DNA of 13,932 nucleotides from JAVBQU01 sp031548675 (GTDB lineage: Bacteria > Bacteroidota > Bacteroidia > Bacteroidales > P3): NCBI GenBank assembly GCA_031548675.1, contig JAVBQU010000221.1, forward strand, positions 1 through 13,932, in the 5' to 3' direction. Below the pieces are notes generated by a model, which was not told the DNA's origin, did not search any database, and was given only the letters and a program-made list of their open reading frames with translations. Below, in pieces: positions 6,849 to 13,932 of this stretch (its first letter is position 1; each line of letters starts with the position of its first letter). The translations under genes and the position numbers were made by a program.

Positions 6849-9248
6849 ATGGTAATAAAAAATTATCTCATTTATATTTTATTATTTGTAAGTAGTATTA
6901 CTTCTGTAGCTCAACAAACGGCTGTGGTGGAAGGCAGGATTTATGATAAGACCAACAATAAACCTATTGAATTTGCCTCAATAGGGGTAACGAATACCTC
7001 CAACGGAAATATTTCTGATTCACTCGGTCATTTCAGAATCGAAGGTATAAAACCGGGATTTGTACGATTGCAAGTGACTATGGTTGGTTACAAAGATTTT
7101 ATTTCAGACGAATTTATGGTAAATAGCGCCAAACCCTATTATATAGAAATCGGACTGACCCAATCGAACATTACCTTGAGTGAGGTTGTGGTAAATGCCC
7201 GTTCTACTGAAAGCCCGCTTTCGATGCAGCGATTGGGGCAATTGGAAATTGAAAAATCGGCAGGGGCAAACAGGGATATTTCTAAAGTAATACAAACCCT
7301 ACCGGGGGTTGCGTTTACATCAGTGAACCGTAACGATGTAATTGTGCGTGGTGGCGGGTCTAATGAAAACCGCTATTTCCTTGATGGTGTAGAACTGCCC
7401 TATATCAACCATTTTACTACACAGGGTGCTTCGGGGGGTGTGGTAGGTATCATTAATCCTGATTTTATCCGGAATCTGAATTTCTATTCAGGAGCTTTTC
7501 CTTCAAACAAAGGCAATGCACTAAGTTCTGTACTCGATTTCAAGCAAATAGATGGAAACACCAAGAAGATGAATTTCAAAGCTACTGTTGGGGCATCCGA
7601 CCTTGCTTTTGCCGTGAATGGTCCTTTAAGCGGCAATACTACATTAATGGCATCGGTGCGGCGCAGCTACCTGCAATTGTTGTTCAGTGCATTGAAATTA
7701 CCTTTTCTGCCAACTTACAACGATTTTCAATTCAAAATAAAAACAAAAATCAATTCTAAAAACGAACTCACATTTATAGGAATTGGAGCTTATGATGATA
7801 ATAAACTGAATACCGGTATCAAAAATCCGGACGACAAACAAAGCTACCTGCTTAATTACCTGCCGACAAGCAAACAGTGGACATATACAGTTGGCACTGT
7901 ATATCGGCACTATGCCGACAACGGCTCGGACTTGGTGGTACTGAGCCGCAACATGTTTGAAAATAAGGAGTGGAAGTATCCATACAATGACGAATCGCAG
8001 CCCCGTACACTGGATTATTCTTCAACTGAGGCTGAGAATAGACTGCGTTATGAGCGGGAGCAAAACTTATGGAGCAACGCTACATTAAATGCGGGTGTGG
8101 GTGCGGAATATGACCGTTATCAAAACAGTACCTACCGCCGCCTATATTACAATGGACAGAACGGAGCTATTGATTATCAGAACGACCTCGATTTTTTCCG
8201 CTACGGATTCTTTGCTCAACTTAGCCAGACCTTTTTGAATGAACGGCTGGGGCTTTCGTTCGGTATCAGGAGCGACGGCGCTTCTTATTCGCCCCAAATG
8301 CAAAATCCGTTAGAGCATCTTTCGCCCCGTTTTTCGGCTTCTTATGCTTTGAATTCTAAACTGACACTAAATTTCAATGTCGGTCATTACCAGCAATTAC
8401 CACCCTACACTGCAATGGGGTATGGGAGTTATCAGGGCGAACCGTTAAATAAGGCGGCTTTGAAATATATAACTGCTGATCATTTTGTAGCAGGTTTTAA
8501 CTGGCAGCCTTTGCCTGCCATTAAATTATCCATGGAAGGTTTCTATAAGCATTATCGTAATTACCCGTTTTCATTAGCCGATTCGGTAGTATTAGCAGCC
8601 AAAGGAGGTAATGATTTTGGTGTATTTGGCGATGAACCTTTAGTGTCGATTGGCGAAGGACGGGCTTATGGCATGGAAGTGCTTTTCCGTATGAGTAACC
8701 TGTCGGGTATCAACTTGTTACTTTCCTATACTTTGTTTTGGTCGGAATACAATGAATATACCGGGCACCTGCAGCAAACAGGAAATTACGTACCCAGTGT
8801 ATGGGACAACCGTCATTTGATATCGCTCACCGTGAGCAAAGAATTCCGAAAAAACTGGACACTAGGTGCTAAATGGCGGTTGGGAGCAGGTACGCCTTAT
8901 ACACCTTACGACAAAGACAAATCGAGTCTGAAAGCTGCATGGGATGTCCAAAATAAACCGTACCTAGACTACAGCCTTTTTAACCGCCAACGTCTAGGTG
9001 CATTTCATCAACTCGATTTGAGGATAGACGAGGTATATTATTTCAATAAATGGATGTTGGGGATATATATAGATATACAAAATGTGTACAATTTCAAATC
9101 GCCTGAGCAGCCTATTTATACCACAGTACTCGATGCTCAGGGTAAAGCCGTGACTGACCCTGCCGATCCTCAACGTTACCTGATGCAGGAAATTAATGCT
9201 GATAGCGGCACTATACTTCCGACTCTGGGGATTGTATTGGAATTCTAA
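6849..9248 (+). CDS. TonB-dependent outer-membrane receptor with carboxypeptidase-regulatory-like N-terminal domain
   Basis: This is an outer-membrane active transporter; the family imports scarce ligands (metal chelates, vitamins, oligosaccharides or peptides) using energy from TonB-ExbBD. The 799-residue protein has a signal peptide (residues 1-21, ending near SVAQQ) and a carboxypeptidase-regulatory-like beta-sandwich at about 25-112 (VVEGRIYDKTNNKPIEFASI). A plug domain at about 118-235 contains SKVIQTLPGV, NDVIVRGGGSNENRYFLDGVELPYINHF and FYSGAFPSNKGNALSSVLDF. A beta-barrel ends in the expected C-terminal phenylalanine (LGIVLEF). Length fits a non-SusC-type receptor of about 800 residues, and no SusD partner follows, so a glycan role is less likely. 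The ATG at 6849 follows AGGTGAC. The gene stands alone between two direct copies of a palindromic repeat. Ligand is unknown. Confidence 0.95.
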   Translation: MVIKNYLIYILLFVSSITSVAQQTAVVEGRIYDKTNNKPIEFASIGVTNTSNGNISDSLGHFRIEGIKPGFVRLQVTMVGYKDFISDEFMVNSAKPYYIEIGLTQSNITLSEVVVNARSTESPLSMQRLGQLEIEKSAGANRDISKVIQTLPGVAFTSVNRNDVIVRGGGSNENRYFLDGVELPYINHFTTQGASGGVVGIINPDFIRNLNFYSGAFPSNKGNALSSVLDFKQIDGNTKKMNFKATVGASDLAFAVNGPLSGNTTLMASVRRSYLQLLFSALKLPFLPTYNDFQFKIKTKINSKNELTFIGIGAYDDNKLNTGIKNPDDKQSYLLNYLPTSKQWTYTVGTVYRHYADNGSDLVVLSRNMFENKEWKYPYNDESQPRTLDYSSTEAENRLRYEREQNLWSNATLNAGVGAEYDRYQNSTYRRLYYNGQNGAIDYQNDLDFFRYGFFAQLSQTFLNERLGLSFGIRSDGASYSPQMQNPLEHLSPRFSASYALNSKLTLNFNVGHYQQLPPYTAMGYGSYQGEPLNKAALKYITADHFVAGFNWQPLPAIKLSMEGFYKHYRNYPFSLADSVVLAAKGGNDFGVFGDEPLVSIGEGRAYGMEVLFRMSNLSGINLLLSYTLFWSEYNEYTGHLQQTGNYVPSVWDNRHLISLTVSKEFRKNWTLGAKWRLGAGTPYTPYDKDKSSLKAAWDVQNKPYLDYSLFNRQRLGAFHQLDLRIDEVYYFNKWMLGIYIDIQNVYNFKSPEQPIYTTVLDAQGKAVTDPADPQRYLMQEINADSGTILPTLGIVLEF

Positions 9249-9321
9249 AAATAGAGAGAGCTTACATTTTTTTAACCCCGTTCAACTTGGGTTGTACTTA
9301 GAAAACCCCTCTCCCAACAAG

Positions 9322-9586
9322 CTACCGTTTATACACAAGTTGAAATTATATGGAGATTGACTTCGTCGAGCTACGTTGCACTTCGGTTCCTCACTGCGTT
9401 CGGAATGACGGATACGATTCGAGAAATAATGGGAAGTTCTGGTGCCGCGAAGCCGCCCCAGAACTTCCCAGCCTCCTATAACGTTCGTCATTTCGAGCGA
9501 AACGAACAAAGAATGAGTGAGTGTAGTCGAGAAATCTGGTATATTTTCTATACTTGGCTTTTATTCAACTTGTGTATAAACAGTAG
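9322..9586. mobile_element. MITE/REP-like palindromic element, copy 2 (downstream of the receptor gene)
   Basis: This is the second copy of the element, in the same overall orientation as copy 1 and 2.94 kb away. Its 23-bp terminal inverted repeats lie at 9322-9344 and 9564-9586. Matching sequence continues outward from about 9271 to 9610, including ACCCCTCTCCC on the left and a CCCCTCAAGGGAGAGG segment on the right. It fills nearly all of the 397-bp gap between the receptor stop and the next gene, with no other gene visible there. Short open frames inside it (for example one starting MSECSREIWYIF) occur identically in both copies and are products of the repeat, not genes. It may also act as a boundary between the converging receptor and lipoprotein genes, but that is inference. 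Confidence 0.75.
9431..9469. repeat. Central hairpin of palindromic element copy 2, core inverted relative to copy 1
   Basis: Twelve-bp perfect arms, GGGAAGTTCTGG (9431-9442) and CCAGAACTTCCC (9458-9469), enclose a 15-nt centre containing CCGCGAAG. Aligned directly with copy 1 the centre disagrees at many positions. Aligned with the reverse complement of copy 1 the full 39 bases differ at only three positions. Confidence 0.8.
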
Positions 9587-9645
9587 CCCCTCAAGGGAGA
9601 GGAGTAGGAAATCTGTGTTAAGCAAACAGGATATTGATTAATAAA

Positions 9646-10119
9646 TTATCTTGCAGTTGGTATAATTGTAAATAAAATATATATCAATTGTTCATTTAAA
9701 AACAATTTTCTTGTTTCTCCTTCTTTTTTCCAACATTTGTAGCTTTTAAATAACTGAGGTAATATATCATCGTAATATTTAAATCTATTATCTTCTTTTC
9801 TTATTATTATTTTTTGTGGAGTTCTCAAAAAGATTCTGCGAAGTTCAACAGATTCTATGTTTAAAGAATCAATATTGTCGAAAGTAACCACAAACTCTGC
9901 ATATCCCTTTACCGTATCTCGGCTTATCGTATCTGAAAATATAATTCCTAAACTTTCTCCCTTTATTTTACCACAATCAATCTCAGCTTCAAATTCATCA
10001 ATAATCGCCCTACTTTCCATATATTTCTCATTTTCTTTTTGATTGAAAGATAAGCGACAGGAGACCATTATTGAGAAAATTATCAATCCAATGAATATTT
10101 TAAAAAAATACTTATTCAT
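9646..10119 (-). CDS. Small putative lipoprotein of unknown function
   Basis: I do not recognise the family. From the ATG at 10119 the protein has 157 residues. An in-frame TTG four codons upstream (10131) would give 161, but the ATG places the signal peptide normally (MNKYFFKIFIGLIIFSIMVSC). The lipobox-like IMVSC puts the lipid-attached Cys at residue 21, so export to the periplasm or outer membrane with a lipid anchor is likely. The mature part is charged, mixed alpha/beta in character, and contains a conserved-looking RRIFLRTPQKIIIRKEDNRFKYYDDILPQLF stretch in its second half, here described only by appearance. The gene converges on the receptor gene, lies just past repeat copy 2, and is AT-rich. 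It is separated from uvrB by about 160 bp, so it may have its own promoter, which I could not find. It could be an accessory gene restricted to close relatives. Confidence 0.6.
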   Translation of the reverse strand: MNKYFFKIFIGLIIFSIMVSCRLSFNQKENEKYMESRAIIDEFEAEIDCGKIKGESLGIIFSDTISRDTVKGYAEFVVTFDNIDSLNIESVELRRIFLRTPQKIIIRKEDNRFKYYDDILPQLFKSYKCWKKEGETRKLFLNEQLIYILFTIIPTAR

Positions 10120-10205
10120 TTCTTTATTCAATTAGTAGATGAAAACGCTCTAATAAATTTCTAGTTTACTTGAAACAATACATTTAAACTTCATCAATAT
10201 TGTTT

Positions 10206-10234
10206 TATACTCACAAGTAAAACTTGCTTGTATA
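10206..10234. other. Imperfect inverted repeat between uvrB and the lipoprotein gene
   Basis: TATAC (10206-10210) pairs with GTATA (10230-10234), and inside CAAG (10214-10217) pairs with CTTG (10223-10226), with mismatched bases between. It lies 47 bp past the uvrB stop codon and before the lipoprotein start, where a uvrB terminator would be expected. No T-run follows on the minus strand, so the terminator reading is weak. Confidence 0.25.
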
Positions 10235-10280
10235 AATCCCGACTTAGACAAAGCCTAAACCTAACTAAAGTTTTCTTACA

Positions 10281-12311
10281 TCAACCTCCGGTTAATAGGT
10301 CAATCCGTTTTTGTAAATCTATCATTTCGTCGCGGTATTTGGCTGCGGCTAGAAAATCCATTTCTTTAACGGCTTTTTCCATTTCCTTGCGTACAGCCTG
10401 CAAGGCTTTTTGCAATTGTGTTTTATTCATATACGAAAGTACAGGATCGGCAGCTATCGGGGTATTTATTATATCTTCGGAATAGGCTTTCAGGTTCTTA
10501 ATATTATCTTTTTCTTGCGTTTGCTGTCCAAAAGCCGTGCTAATCGACTTCACTATCTGGGTTGGGGTAATGTTGTGCAATTCGTTATAGTGCATTTGCT
10601 TTTCCCTGTGGCGGTTGGTTTCGTCGATAGTTCCCTGCATAGACGGCGTAATTTTATCGGCATACATAATTACCCTGCCATTTACATTACGGGCTGCACG
10701 TCCTGCGGTTTGGGTAAGCGAGCGTTGGGAACGTAAAAAGCCTTCTTTATCGGCATCCAACACCGCTACTAAGGATACTTCGGGTAAATCTAATCCTTCA
10801 CGCAAAAGGTTTACGCCTATCAAAACATCGAATACACCTAAACTTAAATCCTGCATAATCGCAATGCGTTCCAAAGTTTCCACATCGGAATGGATATAAC
10901 GGCATCGGATATCGAGGTTATGCATATAGCGGGCTAATTCTTCTGCCATACGTTTGGTAAGTGTAGTCACTAACACCCTTTCATTTCTGGGAATTACCTT
11001 GCTTATTTCATCGAGTAAATCATCTACTTGTGTAAGTGCGGGGCGGACTTCTATTATAGGATCGAGCAATCCTGTGGGGCGGATCAATTGCTCCACCACT
11101 ACACCTTCTGCTTCCTGCAGTTCGTACTCTGCCGGAGTGGCACTTACATAGATTACCTGATTGACCAAGGTTTCAAATTCTTCATATTTCAACGGGCGAT
11201 TGTCCATAGCGGATGGCAGGCGGAATCCATATTCTACCAAAGTAGTTTTACGGGAGCGGTCGCCGCCATACATCGCCCTTATCTGCGGAATGGTAACATG
11301 GCTTTCGTCTATAATCAACAAAAAATCATCGGGAAAATAATCAATTAAGCAGAAAGGACGAGAGCCTTGTTTACGTCCATCAAAATAACGGGAATAGTTT
11401 TCGATGCCGGAACAATAACCCAATTCGCGCATCATCTCCAAATCATAAGCCACACGGTCTTGCAGGCGTTTTGCTTCGAGATGTTTTCCTATTTCTTTAA
11501 AATATTCTACCTGCTTAAACATATCGTCTTCTACCTGCCATAAGGCTTGTTTCATCCGTTCTTGCGATGTTACAAAGTTGTTGGCAGGAAAGATTCTTAT
11601 CTCATCCAATACATCCAAACGTTCACCTGTAATAGGATTAAAAGTTTCCAAAGCTTCCACCTCGTCATCCCAAAAGAAAATGCGGAAACAAAAATCGGCA
11701 TAGGCAGGAAATACATCCACCGTGTCGCCTTTTACCCTAAAGCATCCATGCCGGAATTCTATCTCGTTTCTCGAATATAAAGCATTGGAAAGGGCATGTA
11801 GAAATTCTTTGCGGATAATTTTCTGTCCTTTGCTTATCTGAATAGTGCAATTGTAAAAATCTTCGGGATTTCCGATACCATAAATACAGGAAACGGAAGA
11901 TACCACAATTACATCGCGGCGGGCAGAAAGCAATGCCGACGAAGCACTTAAACGCAATTTCTCGATTTCATCATTAATAGATAAATCTTTTTCTATATAG
12001 GTATTGCTGGAAGGAATAAAGGCTTCGGGTTGATAATAGTCGTAATACGAAACAAAATATTCGACCGCATTATTCGGAAAGAACCGTTTAAACTCGCCAT
12101 ACAATTGAGCTGCCAAAGTTTTGTTATGGCTCAAAATCAAAGTGGGACGCTGCACCCGCTGAATTACATTTGCCATTGTAAAGGTTTTGCCGGAACCGGT
12201 AACGCCTAATAGCACCTGTGCATGGTCGCCACGCTCCAAACCTTCTGCTAATTGGTTGATTGCTTCCGGCTGGTCGCCCGTAGGTTGAAATTCTGAGGTT
12301 AATTGAAACAT
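10281..12311 (-). CDS. uvrB: Excinuclease ABC subunit UvrB
   Basis: UvrB is the damage-verifying helicase-like subunit of nucleotide excision repair; it is loaded onto DNA by UvrA and then recruits the UvrC nuclease in the cytoplasm. The 676-residue protein shows the Walker A motif GVTGSGKT (36-43), the beta-hairpin region YYDYYQPEAFIP (89-100) that clamps the DNA strand, the DESH Walker B box (335-338), and helicase motif VI QTAGRAAR (534-541). A C-terminal UVR domain at about 633-668 (LQKALQAVRKEMEKAVKEMDFLAAAKYRDEM) contacts UvrC. Opening residues FQLTSEFQPTGDQPEAI match the family and fix the ATG start. Length is normal and no damage to the frame is seen. It appears to be a single-gene unit; no other uvr gene is in the window. 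Upstream I see no clear TAnnTTTG promoter. Confidence 0.98.
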   Translation of the reverse strand: MFQLTSEFQPTGDQPEAINQLAEGLERGDHAQVLLGVTGSGKTFTMANVIQRVQRPTLILSHNKTLAAQLYGEFKRFFPNNAVEYFVSYYDYYQPEAFIPSSNTYIEKDLSINDEIEKLRLSASSALLSARRDVIVVSSVSCIYGIGNPEDFYNCTIQISKGQKIIRKEFLHALSNALYSRNEIEFRHGCFRVKGDTVDVFPAYADFCFRIFFWDDEVEALETFNPITGERLDVLDEIRIFPANNFVTSQERMKQALWQVEDDMFKQVEYFKEIGKHLEAKRLQDRVAYDLEMMRELGYCSGIENYSRYFDGRKQGSRPFCLIDYFPDDFLLIIDESHVTIPQIRAMYGGDRSRKTTLVEYGFRLPSAMDNRPLKYEEFETLVNQVIYVSATPAEYELQEAEGVVVEQLIRPTGLLDPIIEVRPALTQVDDLLDEISKVIPRNERVLVTTLTKRMAEELARYMHNLDIRCRYIHSDVETLERIAIMQDLSLGVFDVLIGVNLLREGLDLPEVSLVAVLDADKEGFLRSQRSLTQTAGRAARNVNGRVIMYADKITPSMQGTIDETNRHREKQMHYNELHNITPTQIVKSISTAFGQQTQEKDNIKNLKAYSEDIINTPIAADPVLSYMNKTQLQKALQAVRKEMEKAVKEMDFLAAAKYRDEMIDLQKRIDLLTGG

Positions 12312-12431
12312 GTTTTTTAAACTATGAAGTATGAACTATAAATGATAAACTTTTGAGACAAGACATTAGTAAATCCGCTTTAGTAAAATTTTAATGAAGA
12401 CTGTATAACAGTATTATTTATTTTTTCAGAT

Positions 12432-13352
12432 TTAGAGTTCTACAAGAATTTCATTCTGCTTAATTGTTCCATTAACGAACTCTATCTTATATTCTTTTTC
12501 AAAACGTTCATTCTCTTTCCAACAATTGAAAGTAACCATAACGCCGAGATTGTTAATCTCTGAATAGTTTTTGAGATAATTCAAATTGTCAGAAATTGTA
12601 ATCACATTTTTCCACGAATTATTAGCAGACTCTCCAATAACTTCCCCATTTTCTATCAGTTGAATTTTTGATGAGCTATAATATATTTTATCTTTCGGAT
12701 TCTTTTTTTTAAATACAACCGATCCATTATATTTCTGATTAATAGAATAATTTAAAGCACCCAAAATAGCTTCGGTTGAGTCAAGGTATTGCTGGCACTT
12801 ATCATATCCAAAATAGATAACGTATTTTTCTTTAGACATACTATTAGCATATTCTCTAGCATGAACCTCAAACCTATTTCTGTGGTAGGATAAAAAAACT
12901 TTATTTTCAGGAAATGTAGATAACTCGTAATAATTTGCATATTCGCAACAACCCAGTTTTTCAGAAACTAAATAAGGCTCATCGGAACTTTCGGGTTGAA
13001 ACAGGTCGGCATTTTTGTTACAAGTAAACGCTTTTTTGTAATCAGGCATTTCAAAAAAAGTAAGTGTATAGGAACTGCTGCCTTCTCCATTAGTCCAAAT
13101 TAAATATTTGGTTACTTTTTCTGATTTTACAAGGTAGTTTTCAAATATAGAATATTTGGTTTCTTTTCTATGCAGGTAATCCTGTCTATCTCCATACCTC
13201 ACAATAGATACTTCGGATTCTCCGGAATCTGAAAATATCACTTTACATGTATCGGGAATACTATAATCTATTTTTCTTTGAACACAGCCGGGTTGTCCGA
13301 AGATGGAAAATGCTATAAATATACATCCGATACTCAAAATAATTTTCTTCAT
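12432..13352 (-). CDS. Exported protein of unknown function
   Basis: I do not recognise the family. I place the start at the ATG at 13352, giving 306 residues, because a signal peptide begins there (MKKIILSIGCIFIAFSIFGQ). The longer frame from 13415 adds 21 residues (starting MFGSCGFRTF) that do not look like part of the protein. Cleavage after the FGQ region would release a periplasmic or secreted protein. A Cys follows (QPGC), but the lipobox is poor, so I favour ordinary signal peptidase over lipoprotein processing. The mature part has several Cys residues, including an adjacent pair (LGCCEYANYYE), and is rich in Tyr, Lys, Ser and Asn. No membrane segment or catalytic motif stands out. It is transcribed in the same direction as uvrB, 120 bp upstream of it, and after aroE. 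Its base composition is AT-rich compared with uvrB, suggesting an accessory gene. Confidence 0.6.
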   Translation of the reverse strand: MKKIILSIGCIFIAFSIFGQPGCVQRKIDYSIPDTCKVIFSDSGESEVSIVRYGDRQDYLHRKETKYSIFENYLVKSEKVTKYLIWTNGEGSSSYTLTFFEMPDYKKAFTCNKNADLFQPESSDEPYLVSEKLGCCEYANYYELSTFPENKVFLSYHRNRFEVHAREYANSMSKEKYVIYFGYDKCQQYLDSTEAILGALNYSINQKYNGSVVFKKKNPKDKIYYSSSKIQLIENGEVIGESANNSWKNVITISDNLNYLKNYSEINNLGVMVTFNCWKENERFEKEYKIEFVNGTIKQNEILVEL

Positions 13353-13531
13353 AAGCTCAATATAATTAAGAAACTGTTTAAAAAAGAATGTTCTGAACCC
13401 ACAGGAGCCGAACATTAATCTGAAATTACAATTCTTCTATCTACATTTTACACTTCCAGTGTGAGTTCTGGAATATTAAACAGTTACAAAGTACTAACTT
13501 AACGATTGGCATTTCTTTTAACTGCATCCAA

Positions 13532-13547
13532 TTCTCATATTTGAGAA
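13532..13547 (-). terminator. Possible weak terminator hairpin after aroE
   Basis: TTCTCA and TGAGAA form a perfect 6-bp stem with a 4-base loop, starting 8 bases after the aroE stop codon (TAG, 13556-13558) on the minus strand. The stem is AT-rich and is followed by TTGGATG rather than a T-run, so it does not fit the standard intrinsic terminator well. Confidence 0.25.
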
Positions 13548-13555
13548 ATTCCCTC

Positions 13556-13932
13556 CTATTGATTCCAAATTTCCCAAGCTTTTTCGGCTTGCAGGTAAAG
13601 CATTTCCAATCCGTTTTTAGTTACTGCTGCATATCTGCGGGCTTCCCGCAAAAAGCTTGTCTTTTCAGGATTGTAAATTAAATCGTAGCACAATGAGTTT
13701 TTATTTAAGTATTGGAATGGAAAAGGCAGGGTATTTTCTACATCGGGATACATTCCTACGGGAGTGGTATTAATGATTAGCGGATAATTTTCCACAATCT
13801 GTTTATCTAAATCTGTATAGGTATATCCGGTCAGGTTATGGAAACGGCTTACAAACTTAAAATCGATATGTAGATTTTTCAGTACATAAGCTACGGCTAA
13901 AGCAGCTCCGCCTGTTCCTAATATCAACGCTT
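13556..13932 (-). CDS. aroE: Shikimate dehydrogenase, C-terminal part (cut by window end)
   Basis: AroE reduces 3-dehydroshikimate to shikimate with NADPH, the fourth step of the shikimate pathway to chorismate and aromatic amino acids, in the cytoplasm. Only the last 125 or so codons are present; the reading frame stays open to the right edge, so the N-terminal substrate-binding domain lies outside. The visible part starts at the dinucleotide-binding glycine motif, ALILGTGGAA, and continues with INTTPVGMYP, the block YDLIYNPEKTSFL, and the family's C-terminal helix NGLEMLYLQAEKAWEIW. A TTG near the edge (13927) lies inside the NADP-binding motif and is not a real start. The segment between the glycine motif and NTTPVGM is short, as in compact Bacteroidota AroE proteins; that comparison is from memory. 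Confidence 0.93.
   Translation of the reverse strand, partial: ALILGTGGAALAVAYVLKNLHIDFKFVSRFHNLTGYTYTDLDKQIVENYPLIINTTPVGMYPDVENTLPFPFQYLNKNSLCYDLIYNPEKTSFLREARRYAAVTKNGLEMLYLQAEKAWEIWNQ

Noticed and set aside
12400..12412. Short palindrome ACTGTATAACAGT upstream of uvrB as an SOS operator
   Set aside because: It has a 5-bp arm with a 3-base centre and superficially resembles a LexA box, but it does not match the CTG-N10-CAG spacing, and Bacteroidota LexA sites are not well enough known for me to call it.
13352..13415. Longer N-terminus of the secreted protein starting at 13415
   Set aside because: The 21 extra residues precede a standard signal peptide that begins at the internal ATG at 13352, so the shorter form is preferred.

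Overview
The window looks like chromosome from a member of the phylum Bacteroidota, most likely order Bacteroidales. The supporting signs are moderate-to-low GC with AT-rich spacers, weak Shine-Dalgarno signals, a TonB-dependent receptor with an N-terminal carboxypeptidase-regulatory-like domain, lipoprotein versions of both the adaptor and the outer-membrane factor of an RND pump, and a -33/-7 promoter of the Bacteroides type. The order-level call is an inference from protein style, not from a marker gene.

Layout. Positions 84-5780 (minus strand) hold a complete tripartite efflux operon in the order adaptor, RND permease, outer-membrane factor, with gaps of only 12 and 21 bp. A TAnnTTTG/TTTG promoter lies just upstream of the adaptor. 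Positions 5781-6848 are a gene-free spacer of about 1.07 kb packed with repeats: a short hairpin repeat, a 42-bp tandem array, and a 266-bp imperfect palindrome with 23-bp terminal inverted repeats. Positions 6849-9248 (plus strand) encode a TonB-dependent outer-membrane receptor. It is followed at 9322-9586 by a second, nearly identical copy of the palindromic element in the same orientation, so the receptor gene sits between two direct copies. Positions 9646-10119 (minus) encode a small lipoprotein of unknown function. Positions 10281-12311 (minus) encode UvrB, the nucleotide-excision-repair helicase subunit. Positions 12432-13352 (minus) encode an exported protein of unknown function. Positions 13556-13932 (minus) are the C-terminal part of shikimate dehydrogenase (AroE), cut by the window edge.

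How it fits together. The pump operon is self-sufficient and spans both membranes. UvrB and AroE are housekeeping functions, and the two unknown secreted proteins are probably independent genes. No SusD-like partner or local regulator accompanies the receptor or the pump. No complete novel multi-gene system is visible. The most unusual content is the pair of MITE/REP-like palindromes around the receptor gene. Their 39-bp central hairpin appears inverted in one copy relative to the other, and the hairpin repeat at 6007-6039 looks like an unoccupied version of the site into which the upstream copy inserted.
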